64,000 nt of DNA from Saccharum officinarum. Taxonomy: Eukaryota; Streptophyta; Magnoliopsida; Poales; Poaceae. Of the stretch, positions 1 through 11,732 are shown in pieces. The DNA lies in NCBI GenBank assembly GCA_020631735.1, contig CM036162.1:88736016-88800015 (forward strand), given 5' to 3'. Position 1 is the first letter of the stretch. Every line of letters begins with the position of its first letter. Under the pieces are notes generated by a model. It ran no database searches and had not been told where the DNA came from. It saw only the letters and a program-made list of their open reading frames with translations. A program made the translations under genes and the position numbers.

Positions 1-1190
1 TCGTCCTCCGCGACATCCTCTTCGACGCCTCCTCCGCCACTTCCGACGGCGGCAGCGCGGGCTCGCGGCCGGCCTACACCGCGCGGGCCGCGCCGCGAGG
101 TCACGTTCGACCCGGAGCGCGTGCGCGCGGCAATAGTGACCTGCGGCGGGCTCTGTCTGGCACGAACACCGTCGTCCGGAGCTCGTCGTCGGTCTGGAGC
201 TCTACGGGTGTGCGCGCATCTTCGGAGTCCGGAACGGGTACCGCGGGTTTACTCCTCAGGAGGAGGAGGAGCCCCTGCCGCTGGAGCCCGCGACGGTGCA
301 CCACTGGCACAAGGTCGGGGGCACCGTGCTGGGCCGTCGCGTGGCGAGTTCGACCTCGCTAGGATCGTGGACGCCATTGGCGGCGACGTGGGCATCATCG
401 ACCGCTCCTTCGGGTTCCACACGGCTCCCCGTGGCGTCGCGGGCGTCCCGAAGACGGTGGACAACGACGTGGGCATCATCGACCGCTCCTTCGGGTTCCA
501 CACGGCGGTGGAGGCAACGCAGCGCGCCATCGCCGCGGCGCACATGGAGGCCGAGAGCGCGGCCAACGGCGTGGGCTCGTGAAGCTCATGGGCCGAGCGC
601 GGGCCACATCGCGCTGCACGCCCCGCTCAGCAGCCGCGACATCGACTGCTGCTCATCCCCGAGGAGGACTTCTACCTCCGCGGCGCCGGCGGGCTATTCG
701 AGTTCCTGTACCGCCCACCTCAGGGAGAAAGGCCACGCCGTGGTCGTCGTCGCCGAGGGCGCCGGGCAGCGCCTCATCCCGAGACCCGCCGACCAGCAGC
801 AGCAGCAGCACGACGAGTCCGGCAACCCGGCTCTCCTGGACGTGGGCGCGTGGCTCAAGGCCGAGCTGAGGGCGTGGTGGGCGGAGGAGCACGCCGGGGA
901 GCTGCTCACGGTGAAGTACATCGACCCGGCGTACATGGTCCGCGCTGTGGCGGCCAACGCTGCCGACAACCTGTACTGCACGCTGCTGGCGCACTTGGCG
1001 ATCCACGGCGCCATGGGGGTATACGGGGTTCGTGCCGGGGCCGATCAATGGCAACTACGGCTACGTCCCCGTGGCGGAGGTCGCCGAGGCGCGCAACCCC
1101 GTGGACACCAAGGACCACAAGTGGGCTTGGGTCAGGTCCGTCACGAACCAGCCCGACTTCGTCCGGAGCACGGAGGTGCAGGCCCTTCCT
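1..1190 (+). pseudogene. ATP-dependent 6-phosphofructokinase (plant PFK) pseudogene, 5' end outside the window
   Basis: Plant PFK phosphorylates fructose 6-phosphate with ATP in glycolysis. Matches to the family appear in order but in changing frames: the VTCGGLC block near 138-160, the catalytic PKTVDND motif at 448-468, an AHMEAES block near 537-560, VVVAEGAG near 738-765, KYIDPAYM near 915-938, DNLYCTLLAH near 965-995, and a C-terminal TNQPDF stretch near 1144-1160. Several small indels separate these blocks, so no single frame spans the gene. The ATP-binding GGDGT-type loop region is missing; in its place is a second copy of 42 bp (384-425 copies 465-506, offset 81 bp). The start lies upstream of the window. 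This is a pseudogene; sequencing error alone would not explain the duplication. Confidence 0.85.
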
Positions 1191-2003
1191 GGACTTTACA
1201 AGGCTATGTGATTTCCAGTCAAGTTGAGCGCCACGCCATAGATTTTTCCAAGTGCTGCTTCGATGTTCCTGCACTGTACTAGTACAAGGTTATCCTCCTT
1301 TATATAAAGGTGACAAATGTTCAGTAGTTTACTGTGACCAGTGAAGTGGAGTGATTTTGAGCCTCACTACGTGACAAAAAATATTCAGAATCTATCTAAT
1401 CTAATCTAACATAATAATAAAAAGAAGGAATCAATTTGCTATCATCACTGGGCTACTCGGTGTGAATCACCTATGCTGGAGACTTTCGTTGACCAGACCA
1501 AGCAAAGTTTTGGGCCCCCACACGCCACGCAAGCCGGCCGGCCCAGTCCACCAGCTTTGCCCTTTCCTCTTTGCAGTCGTGAATACCCAAAACGCCCTTC
1601 CCTCTCCCCCAACACGCAGTTTCTCTTCACATGTGGTTTCATCACCTGATAATGCGCAGTCATCATCATTCGAGATTGGAACATTAAGCCACAAGCTCTG
1701 TCAGTCCGCACAAACAATATCTCTGCACAAGGTACAGAAACAAACCTACCCATCAATTCTCAAAAAAGACAGTGGCCCTAGCGTTTTGCACGAGTTCGAC
1801 GACACCATCACCGCTCCAGCTGAAGATCTCCGCAAAGGTTTCCTTTTAATCAGCGTAATCTCAGCCCAGGGGGTGGCGGGATAACTGAAAGGCACGCCTA
1901 CCCGCTTTGCTCACCAAAAAGGGGGCTTTTCGGGAAACAGAAAGCTCCACTACTTTTTGTTAGGACAAGACCCACCCCCATGCCATCCATCCTTGGGGCT
2001 GCC
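1191..2003. other. Intergenic stretch between the PFK remnant and the protease
   Basis: No protein family, RNA gene or transposon end was recognised here. Short open frames have no family resemblance. The distal part is presumably the promoter of the downstream protease gene. Confidence 0.5.
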
Positions 2004-2012
2004 TATATATAA
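2004..2012 (+). promoter_or_regulatory. TATA box of the protease gene
   Basis: TATATATAA lies 130 bp upstream of the ATG at 2142. A start about 30 bp downstream would give a leader of about 100 nt, normal for a plant gene. Confidence 0.7.
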
Positions 2013-2141
2013 CCAACAGTGCCGAAGCAAAAACGTCCACTCTGCACCAGCAATCCAGCATCGCAGCTCCTCACTCCATTGCCCGCTGCAATCTGTCAAC
2101 AATAACCAGCTGTTAGTTAGTCCAAGCACCAGCACAAGGAG

Positions 2142-5100
2142 ATGCATCGCCGTGCTCTTCTGTCTATCGCGCTGCTGATCACTTGTGCTCTGCAGCAGCC
2201 GGCCTCAGCTGCCAAAAAGGCGAGTAGAGTACAACTCACTGTTCTGGAGCTTTGACTCGCTGCTCGCTCTCTCTCGGTTGTCTTCACTGTTTCTGCTGAG
2301 TGCTGACGGAAAGCTGGATGCTGCTCTCCGCTCTCTTATGCAGTCGTACGTCGTCTACCTCGGCGGCCACTCGCATGGCCGGGCGGGCGCGGCGCTGGCG
2401 TCCTGCCGGGAGCGCGCCAGGAGCTCGCACTACGCGCTCCTGGGCTCCGTCCTGCGCAGCGAGGCCAGGGCCAGGGACGCCATCTTCTACTCGTACACCC
2501 GCTACATCAACGGCTTCGCCGCGACGCTGGAGGAGGACGAGGCGGCGGAGGTGTCGAGTACGTGTCCTCTCGTGTTCGATCTCTCTTCTTCGGCCCTCGC
2601 CGTCGTCCCCTAGCTCTGCCGCCCTTCTCTGATGCTACACTACTGTGATTGTTCCGTGACGATGTCAGGACATCCGCGCGTCGTCTCGGTGTTCCCGAAC
2701 CGAGGTCACCCGCTGCACACGACGCGGTCGTGGGAGTTCCTTGGGATGGAGGAGGAGGGTGGCCGGGTGAGGCCCAGCTCCATCTGGGCCAAGGCGAGGT
2801 TCGGCGAAGGCGTCGTCATCGGCAATCTCGACACCGGTAACACGCTCACCTCTTCGTGCTCATGGTCTCTTCAGTTTTTTCGTTGCACATGTGCCTCTCA
2901 CTGGCCGAGATGTGGAGATTAGAGCCACTGAACTAATACTACTATAGATTGGTACTAGAACACTTCCAAACCATCCTAGCTTCACCTTCACGCTTAACAC
3001 AGATCGAGATGTGTGTTGGTAAGGCAGTGTTTAGATCCCTTCAAACTTCCAAAAATTTTACAAGATTTCCCGTCACATCGAATCTTTAGACGTATGCATG
3101 GAGTATTAAATGTAGGTACAAAAAATAACTAATTACATAGTTTGTCTGTAAATGTCGAGACGAATCTTTTGAGCCTAGTTAGTCCATGATTGGATAAATT
3201 TTACCAAATAACAACGAAAAATGCTACAGGAATTTTACACCAGGAATTTTACACCAACTTTTACACCATCTAAACACTACCTAAATACCAAAAAGCCAGT
3301 CCAAATCCTGCTGCGCAGCCGCCAGCTCATCGACACATGACACAAGGCCAGGCAGGCCAGCCCGTGTAAGTGTAAGCCGGAGGAGTGCAGCAGCCAGCAG
3401 CGGCGACTGCCATGCTTCTGTGGTTATGTTGGCTTGTGAGGCGCGCGCAGCGCATAGGCGGCACGGCAGCGGGTGCAATCAGAATCTGGGCAGACGCAGA
3501 CGCAGACGCTGCTGGGGCTAGCTTGTGCTTCGCGATGAGTTTTGTTTGTGTGCCGGTGGAGTGGAGTGGAGGGCGCAGCGCACCGCACGCAGAGCGATTG
3601 GAGTCTTCCGTTCCACTCCCGTGGGAACGGCTGCCTGCGTCCGCTGCCTGCCGCGCCTTTCGTGGCTTTTCGACAATTTTTTCTGGGGGGGATTGTGGTT
3701 GTGGCTTCTCGGGCTCGGAGGAGCTGCTGCTGTGCAGCTCAAGCAATCGAGAGAGCTTGCTTGGATTTTACTGTAGGACAGGCAGTAGACTGTAGCACGT
3801 AGGAGCAACAAACAAGAAACCAAACGCCGCGCCGCCACCGGAGGGGGCTCCGGGAGGCCCGCGTGGCCCCTAGGATGGTGGCGGCGAGGCCTCACGCCTA
3901 GCTGTGCGAGATCCTGGGGCGGGCCGGCGCTCGGCAGTGATGGCGGCTGTGGTGGCGGCGCGCCGGTGTGGCAGAGGCGGCGTGCGGAGGCTCGGCGGAG
4001 GGGAGTTGGCTGCGTGCCCAGCCCTCTCCTTCCTCTTCCCTCCTCCTGCTTGTCGATCCTTCGGCAGTGATGGCGATTCGGCGTGGTGGCGGCGCGCCGG
4101 CGATAGAAGGTGTGGAGGTCGGCGGCGGATCCGTGCCCTGTATGGCCGGATCTGGCCCTCCCTCCCCTGATCTGATTCGCGAGCAGGGTGTTCTTCGTCA
4201 ACGGCGGTGAAGGGGCCCCGGGCCTCGGGCACGGTCGTCTGAGAAGCTGATGGTGACCTTCCGGTGAAGGCGGCCTTCCGAGTTGGCGGGGCACAGAATC
4301 GACGGTGGTGGTGGCGGTTTGGGTGAAAACCTTGCCTGGCTGTTACGCCGGGCCGGCGGCGGTGGTGGTACTGACTGTGCCACGCACCTTGTTGAAGGCG
4401 TCGCTGAAGCTGTTGGTCAGTCTGTCCACTGCTGCGTCCGCGGGCGTTCAATAACTGGGTGAAAACCTAGCCTGGTTTCTCCGGGCCGGCGGCTGTGGCG
4501 CAGGCGCGTCGTCGAAGTTCTTGTTCGCCAAGGCCGGACTTCTCCCGCGTGGTCACCCTGCTCGCTGTGCAGCTCAAGGCGGAGGTGGTATTCGATGGCG
4601 TAATAGCTCGGCATTTGGTGGGCATCTGCACCAAGTACTTCGTGCTGTTGTCGAGGAAGAAGCATCCAGTCTTCAATGGTGGTCGGTGTCCAACGTTTTC
4701 AGTACCTTATTAGGTCTGACAAACGTGATTGGCGGCTTCGTCTTGACGTTGGTGATCTTATTCTAGTGGAGTTGACATCACGATGCAAGTCATAGGTCGT
4801 GTAGGACTACTCGAGTCCTTGTTGGGGATGTATTTTCTTCCGTTTTTTTTTTCTTTTTATTTCTGATGTTGTAATAATTTGGCCTGATTCTACCCACGGG
4901 TAGATGAAGCCGGATAGTTTCTATCCTTTATCTTAAAAAAACGTGGTGCTATCTTCGGCTCGTGCTACAGTGTACTATGAGCTTGAGCTTGAGCTAGTAC
5001 ATACAAGTAGAGCTAGAGGAGGCTGACAAGCTCCGATGAGTAAGGCCTAGTCATGATTTAGCGTTTTGCAAATGAATCATGATAAAGGGCTAGCATAGTA

Positions 5101-8100
5101 GCACTAGCATGTGAGATTTTTTTTTTTTACCATCAAGCATGTGAGATTGAGAAGCAACGTATACTCGTGAGAACCAACGTACTAAACGAGTACTCCGTAA
5201 AGGGCTAGTACATGTACGTGGCCGAGCTCGTGAAAGCAGGCAGAGGTGGCGGTCTTCAAAGCATGGAAAGGGCTTTTGCACGGCTGCGGCTGCCGCGGCC
5301 AGAGCCCAGAGGCGCACAGAGTCGTACGTGCCCTCAGTCCCTGATGGCGCCACAGGCACGGTGGCTGGCAGGGCGGCAGCCGGCAGGGAATCCCGCATGT
5401 GGAGTCAAGTCCGATCCACCGGCTGGGGCTGCTCCCCTCCCGCCGTCCCTCCGTCGTCTCCTTGTCCACACCCACCCCAGCTGCCGACTGCCGTGCCCCG
5501 TGGCCCGTGCGCGGGCTACGGGGATAGATTACAGTATTCGCGGGGCCATGCCGCGTGCGACGAGATGATTAAACGAGGCCGTGATGCTCGTGCTCTTGTG
5601 CAGGGGTGTGGCCGGAGGCCGGCAGCTTCAGGGACGACGGCATGGGCCCGGCGCCGCCCGGGTGGCGGGGAATCTGCCAGGACCAGCAGGCCTCTGACGA
5701 CGCGCAGGTTCGCTGCAACAGGTCTGTCTCCCCCTCCGCCCTCCTGCCACCTCACTCTCGCTGCATTGCTTTGCTTCGCTCGCAACCCATCCATGGCATG
5801 GAGCCGTTGCCTCGGGTCTCGGCAGCCGTGCGCTTCATTAACCTGTGTGCCTTCTTCGTTGGCACCGTCGTGGCTACCTGCTACCCAGAGCAGTAAACAA
5901 ACATCCGCGCCATTATCCTTAGCTTCTGGAGGTTGCTCCTCTGCTCATCGTGTTTCTTTAACCCGTGCGGCGTGGCGATGACAGTGTCTCTGTTCTTGGA
6001 CTCGTGTTTGTCCTGGTTTGGTAGAGCACGGCATTGTAGAGCGTAAACTAAACAATAGGCGACAGAAGAGCCGCGTCGGTTTCAGAGACTTTGTTTAGGC
6101 TTGCTCTGCCAACTGCCTCTATTCAACTCCGACAGGCTTACATGTACTCATCAGAAGACTCAGAAGCAAGGGAGACGCGCTAGTTGGCTCTTTACATGAA
6201 CCATTGGCGCATGTTACTCCTGCCATTTACAAAATACTATGTGTCAGTTAAATTAAAATCTGAAAATGAGCCAACACCTTCCTATTGCTTAATCCACTGA
6301 AAACAACGATGTCTGGCAAGGTGGGTTTTGAGATCTCCAACGTGTTCCGTGGGCTTAGAACATCTCTCAGCAGTCAGGAGGAAGTTACGCTTGATGGAGA
6401 AGGCGAGCAATAGGTGTAGAGGACCGTTAGTAGGTGGATGATGTTGATGGCAGGCGTCTAGGGTTTATGGCATTCAAACTAATGGAGAAATCCAAAGAAA
6501 GTGTGACGCAAGACAAGATCTATACGGCCAAGATTGAGTGCAATCGCATAAAGTGAAGTACCTCCCATACAAAATCCCATGCATGAAGCTCAATTCCAAT
6601 TCCTTTCCAGATGTTACTGCGCATCTGGTTGTAGCACCGTGTAGCCCTGCGAGTCTCGCATGTGACTATGTGAGGGCACGCATACGGCAGAGCTGGCTGG
6701 TCCGATCACGCAGATCCCCTTTCGCTGTTGCCACCACAGATTGCTGTGATAATTCTGCAAACATTAGTAGGGCCCAAGGTGCCTCCAACCCTACTACAAA
6801 GATTTCGACCTCTTTGCCGTGCGCTTTCCCATGATTACATGACTGATGATCCGATCAACCTTTCCCTCTCGGGGCCGTGCTCGCTTCGTGCCAAATCCGC
6901 CTTGTCCTGTGCGTCTAGTTTGAGTGAGTGGCTCGGTGCTGGGCTGCTGGCGTGCTGCGGTGCTGCACAGCGCCACAGCCACGGCCCACTGTTTCAGGTG
7001 TCGACAAGCCACAAGCAGACACCACGGCCAGTTATCTTCGGAAAAGCTCCAAGAGGACGGGATAATCCACGCGCAAAGCCTTGAAAACGTGAACAAATTA
7101 GGACGTACCGTAGCTGATGCGGGTCCATTCAGGGTTACTGCGCAAGCAGTGCCTGTTTTGTGATTGTTATGCGGTGCAGCAGCAGCAGCAGCAGCTAGCT
7201 CGACAATCTATAGTGAAGTCTCTGACTCTGCCAAGGACCTGATGAACTTCGGTCGGTCATGACTCATGAGAGAACTCTCAGAGCTCAGCGTTTCTGCATC
7301 AGTGGACCATCCATTCTTATCGCTCTGCTCTACGATCGATATTTCTGAGACGCTGACACGGCCATTAGCCTTAAGCACTGTTGTTTTTTTTATGCTTGGC
7401 GAGTAGCATTATGAGATGCAGAATCGATTGCTGTGCTTGTTTAATTAACGTCTTCACGCCCGCAGGAAGCTGATCGGCGCGCGGTTCTTCAACAAGGGGT
7501 ACCTGGCGACGGTCGGGCAGCAGCAGCAGCAGCAGGTGAGCCCGGCGAGCACGCGGGACACGGACGGGCACGGCACGCACACGCTGTCCACGGCGGCGGG
7601 GTGGTTCGTCCCGGGGCCAACCTCTTCGGGTACGGCAACGGCACCGCCAAGGGCGGGGCCCCGGGGCGCACGCCGCGGCGTACAAGGTGTGCTGGCGACC
7701 CGTGAACGGCAGCGAGTGCTTCGACGCCGACATCATCGCGGCATTCGACGCGGCCATCCACGACGGGGTGCACGTGCTCTCCGTCTCCCTGGGAGGCTCC
7801 CCCGCGGACTACTTCCGCGACGGCGTGGCTATCGGGTCGTTCCACGCGGCCAGGCACGGCGTCACCGTGGTGTGCTCGGCGGGGAACTCGGGGCCCGCCG
7901 CCGGCACCGTGTCCAACACCGCGCCCTGGCTGCTCACCGTGGGCGCCAGCACCATGGACAGGGAGTTCCCCGCGTACCTGGTCCTCGATAACAACAAACG
8001 GATCAAAGTCAGTAACAGCTAGTGCTATTAGTAGCTCAATTCATATTTCAGACTTGTATTGCTCCAAGACTTATATCTGACAAAAATGCAAACATTTTAT

Positions 8101-10072
8101 TTTGGCAGGGACAGAGTCTCTCGCCGACACGCCTTCCTGGCAACAAGTACTACCAGCTGATCAGCTCGGAAGAAGCAAAGGGAGCCAATGCAACAGTAAC
8201 GCAAGCGTAAGCATGCTTGAGCCTCCAGAGTCTAGACTGAAACAATTTTCTGATGGCTGAGTTGAGAAAATGCTCCTATTTTCTCTGCAGGAAATTGTGC
8301 ATTAAGGGATCACTGGACAAGGCGAAGGTCAGAGGGAAGATCGTCGTGTGCACCCGTGGGAAGAACGCGCGAGTAGAGAAAGGTGAGGCCGTTCACCGGG
8401 CTGGCGGAGCTGGCATGGTGCTTGCGAACGATGAGGCTAGCGGTAACGAGATGATCGCTGACGCACACGTTCTCCCTGCCACGCACATCACCTATACTGA
8501 TGGAGTCAAGCTTTTGGCCTACCTGAACTCTACAAGGTTTGTTTATTTACTATTTATTTGCGATCTAATACAACTGGCCTATTAGCTCAGTTGGTTAGAG
8601 CGTCGTGCTAATAACGCGAAGGTCGCAGGTTCGAGACCTGCATGGGCCAAACATATTTTTTTATCAATTTTTTGATTTTTTTTATTAACACCCTTTTTGC
8701 TTTTTTTTATTATTAACCATTTGTCCATTTCGGCTTCCTGAGGCCCCAATTTTTGGACTTTTTTTATTAACACCCTATTTTGCTTTTTTTTATTATTACT
8801 CATTTGTCCATTTCGGCTTCCTGATGCCCTTTTTTTAATGGCCCATTTACCCATTTTGACCTAATGCCTGAGCCTTTTTTCGATGTTCCACTTGCCCATT
8901 TTGGCCTAATGTGTGAGCTCCCCCGTTCTGTCGTGCAGGTCAGCATCCGGCTACATCACCGTCCCGTACACCGCGCTGGACACGAAGCCAGCGCCGTTCA
9001 TGGCCGCCTTCTCGTCGCAGGGGCCCAACACCGTCACGCCTCAGATCCTCAAGGTACAAAACATTATTTCCGAGTGATCAATCGCCATTCGCCAAGGTCC
9101 TCCGATCCTTAAAAACTGTACCTGCACGTTTTGTTGCCGGCAGCCTGACATCACCGCGCCGGGGTCAGCATCCTGGCGGCGTTCACCGGGCAGGCGGGGC
9201 CGACCGGGCTCGCCTTCGACGACCGCCGCGTCCTCTTCAACGCCGAGTCCGGCACGTCCATGTCGTGCCCGCACGTCGCTGGCATCGCCGGACTCCTCAA
9301 GGCCCTCCACCCGGACTGGAGCCCTGCCGCGATCAAGTCGGCGATCATGACAACCGGTACGTACGTACACGGTGCCAGGCTGCCAGCGCAAGCACCCTGC
9401 ACACTGCCACGTGCAAACTCCCTCCTAAATTGTTTCTTCATGCATGTCTTGCCAGCCAGGGTGCGGGACAACATGAGGAAGCCGATGAGCAACTCGTCCT
9501 TCCTCCGCGCGACGCCGTTCGGCTACGGCGCGGGGCACGTGCAACCCAACCGCGCCGCGGACCCGGGCCTCGTCTACGACGCCAACGCCACGGACTACCT
9601 CGGCTTCCTCTGCGCGCTGGGCTACAACTCCTCGGTGATCGCCATGTTCATGGCCGGCGCCGGCGACGGCGACGGCCACGCGGCGCACGCCTGCCCGGCC
9701 CGGGCCCCGAGGCCGGAGGACCTCAACTACCCGTCGGTCGCGGTGCCGCACCTGTCCCCCACCGGCGCCGCGCACACCGTCACGAGGAGGGTGAGGAACG
9801 TCGGCCCAGGCGCCGCCGCGTACGACGCGAGGGTCCACGCGCCGCGTGGCGTGGCGGTGGACGTGCGGCCGAGGCGGCTCGAGTTCGCCGCGGCGGGGGA
9901 GGAGAAGCAGTTCACCGTCACGTTCAGGGCCAGGGAAGGGTTCTTCCTGCGGGGGGAGTACGTGTTCGGGCGGCTGGTGTGGTCGGACGGACCCGGCAGG
10001 CACATCGTGAGGAGCCCCCTGGTGGTGAGGGTAGTGGACACCAAGAAGAAATCCTCCCTTTCCATAGCTTGA
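2142..10072 (+). CDS. Subtilisin-like serine protease (SBT, peptidase S8), 10 exons, with three 1-bp losses
   Basis: Secreted plant subtilase, closest in feel to the SBT5/AIR3 group. Proposed exons: 2142-2219, 2344-2557, 2669-2836, 5604-5721, 7466-8007, 8109-8206, 8291-8536, 8939-9053, 9144-9356, 9456-10072. Exon 1 encodes a signal peptide ([17 protein letters not shown]). Exons 2-3 carry the I9 propeptide ([12 protein letters not shown]) and the catalytic Asp (NLDTG). Exon 5 carries the His ([10 protein letters not shown]) and oxyanion Asn (SAGNSGP). Exon 7 is the PA domain, exon 9 the Ser ([12 protein letters not shown]), exon 10 the fibronectin-like domain. The exons total 2409 nt; adding one base at each of three GGGG runs (7613-7616, 7663-7666, 9161-9164) keeps every junction in phase and gives 803 residues, usual for the family. 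As printed, the frame breaks. Intron 1 may use a GC donor at 2220, or GT at 2224 or 2229. Sequence errors seem more likely than a true pseudogene. Confidence 0.85.
3023..3281. mobile_element. Tourist-like MITE in protease intron 3
   Basis: Terminal inverted repeats GGCAGTGTTTAGAT and its degenerate complement bound 259 bp, flanked by TAA at 3020-3022 and 3282-3284. It contains the conserved grass block with ACATCGAATCTTTAGACG. It belongs to the PIF/Harbinger-derived group; related copies recur in this window. Confidence 0.85.
3830..4941 (+). mobile_element. Probable non-LTR retroposon fragment in protease intron 3
   Basis: A GC-rich stretch ends in a typical retroposon tail: an AT-rich trailer with a TGTAATAATTTGG-type segment and a terminal A7 at 4935-4941. 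It has no intact reading frame with a recognisable reverse transcriptase. The 5' boundary is a guess and no target duplication was found. It could be a LINE 3' end or a processed transcript. Confidence 0.4.
5722..7465 (+). other. Protease intron 4 (1.7 kb)
   Basis: Bounded by AG|GT after the CNR codons and CAG before KLIGARFF. No gene was recognised inside; a short CAG repeat lies near 7174-7195. Open frames here resemble no family. Confidence 0.6.
8576..8649 (+). tRNA. tRNA-Ile (anticodon AAU) inside protease intron 7
   Basis: A 74-nt cloverleaf is readable. Acceptor arms GGCCTAT and ATGGGCC pair with one U-G wobble at position 5. The D arm has the TTAGCTCAGTTGG A-box. The anticodon loop CTAATAA gives AAT, read as AAU for isoleucine. 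The T arm GCAGG TTCGAGA CCTGC holds the B-box. A CAA trinucleotide lies just upstream (8571-8573), common at plant tRNA start sites, and a T7 run at 8656-8662 is a good Pol III terminator. It has no intron. It sits on the same strand as the host gene, between exons 7 and 8, and looks functional. Confidence 0.95.
8675..8830. repeat. Two-copy tandem repeat next to the tRNA gene
   Basis: A unit of about 82-86 bp is repeated: a T-run, ATTAACACCC, another T-run, then CATTTGTCCATTTCGGC. It fills the rest of intron 7 after the tRNA terminator; a shorter degenerate echo continues to about 8915. Confidence 0.75.
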
Positions 10073-10510
10073 CGAACTGTGTTTGGATAATCTCATGCAA
10101 TGCATGGTATTGAGCAATGAAGCCTGGCCAAAGAAGGTTTGGCTTCGTGAACAATATAACGATATACTGACAACGGGAACGGATCTGCAGTGATCTAAAA
10201 GTTCAGAGATTTTGGTTCATTTTCTAACATTTGGATTTGAATTCTACAATGATCCATGAAATTTCACGAGTTTTTGTTTGCCCATTCAAGAGAGACCATT
10301 CTTATGAAAGACTTACGGAATGGGAGCAAAAATTCCCTCTTTTCTACGGATGAAGCCTTGAATAGAGAGATTTCAGATCATACCCCGCTTTTGCTTAGTG
10401 CAGGTGAAGGAATCCAAGTTAAGAACCGACCAATGTTCATATTTGAGCTTGATATATGATTTAGTTTTGAGGGGTATGAAATAAAGAAAACAAATACCCC
10501 ACACATTCAC

Positions 10511-10624
10511 CCTGTTCGCTAGAGGGTTTCTGGCTAGCTGATTCTGGCTGATACTAATTTGTTGTGAGAGAAAGACACTGCTGAATGGCTGGCTGATAAA
10601 CGCTGATAAGCACAAGCGAACAGG
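10511..10624. mobile_element. Short hAT-type MITE (CCTGTTCGCT family)
   Basis: 114 bp bounded by CCTGTTCGCT and AGCGAACAGG, with the internal TTGTTGTGAGAGAAA block typical of an abundant grass MITE. No clean 8-bp target duplication was seen. Related pieces occur at 11733-11806, 30065-30170, 40285-40401, 40927-40989 and 53471-53549. Confidence 0.75.
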
Positions 10625-11112
10625 ATGATTCAGAGATACTATGAGGTAACGGGGCTCGAGCCCACTGCATCCTTGTGCTAGATCTGCCCCTATTCTCCCC
10701 CATGCTCGAGCTCCCACGGGAACATGTGAGCTAGTGCACGACAACACGCGAGCCCGGTAGCTAGCGACAATGTGGTCTGGTGCGAAGTGTCGCCGGGGAG
10801 AGGGGAAGAGAAGAGAAAAAGAAAAGAGAGGGAAGCCATGTTGGTGTCAATGATGGTCAATTGTATTGAAATGAATTTATGGGCTGAATGCAGGGACTGA
10901 TGCTGGGATTGATTGAATTTGAAAGTTCAAAAAAGTAGGAGTGGTTTGCAAACTCAAGCAGGAGCCTGATTTAGAGGGGACATTGTTGGAGCCTAGAGTT
11001 GCTCAGGCAATAAGGTATCTCCATTGATCCAATATTATAAATGGTTTTTCTTTAAAATCACCTCTAATAAATCGGAAACATTTTTATTTAGTAACCATTT
11101 GTGATGCATATA
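10625..11112. other. Intergenic stretch, nothing recognised
   Basis: No gene or repeat boundary could be supported here. Confidence 0.4.
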
Positions 11113-11630
11113 TAAGTAAATGTTCTAAAAATGTTTGTGATATAGTTTCCTGTATATTTTTTATAAAATCCTTTTTAATAATAATATTATGAAGTATTAT
11201 CTTTTTTATATATTTTTGACAAAGTTGGATATGATAGCGAGATTTGTGGACAAACATACTAGCATTGTTTGCCTAAACGACCGTTTCGCCCGTTTAAACA
11301 TCGTGTAAACGCTACACGGTGGTGCTCCGTTTCCGTTCAATCGTCCGTTTACCCCGTTTAATGGACTGTTTAGCCCGTTTAATAGACTGTTTAGCTCGAA
11401 TAATGGTTAAACGGTAGGTGAACGACTGTTTACCGTTTAGCGTTTAGAAAAACATTGCATACTAGGCATAGGATTAGACATATGCCTACGTAAACATTCT
11501 AAAAATGTTACGATATAGTTTTTTTGTGTAGTTTTTACAAATATTTTTGTAATAATAATATCATGAAGTATTATCCTTTTATATTTTTTCTATTAAGTTG
11601 TATTTGATAGCAAAATTTTGTGGACTAATC
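11113..11630. repeat. Direct repeats flanking a CGTTTAA-rich core
   Basis: About 145 bp at 11113-11260 recurs at 11487-11630 in diverged form: shared TTCTAAAAATGTT, GATATAGTTT, GAAGTATTATC and TTGATAGC-type words. Between them, 11275-11450 is packed with CCGTTTAA/TTAAACGG words in both orientations, like the subterminal repeats of DNA transposons. The family was not identified. Confidence 0.55.
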
Positions 11631-11732
11631 ATACTAGGCATAGGATTAGACATGGTCTATATTACCTATACACCACATATATCATTGATTAGTCCAATGT
11701 TTTTATCAGTTTAAAATTTCAGCCATTGTATT

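Noticed and set aside
296..1282. 328-codon frame at the window start
   Set aside because: It is an off-frame reading over the PFK pseudogene, giving low-complexity Arg/Ser/Thr sequence; the PFK blocks lie partly in other frames.
3518..4451. Overlapping Pro/Arg-rich minus-strand frames in protease intron 3
   Set aside because: They lie within an intron and a GC-rich retroposon-like segment, with no family similarity.
9425..10117. 230-codon antisense frame over protease exon 10
   Set aside because: Mirror of a GC-rich exon; His/Val/Arg-rich with no domain. The sense frame carries the real protein.
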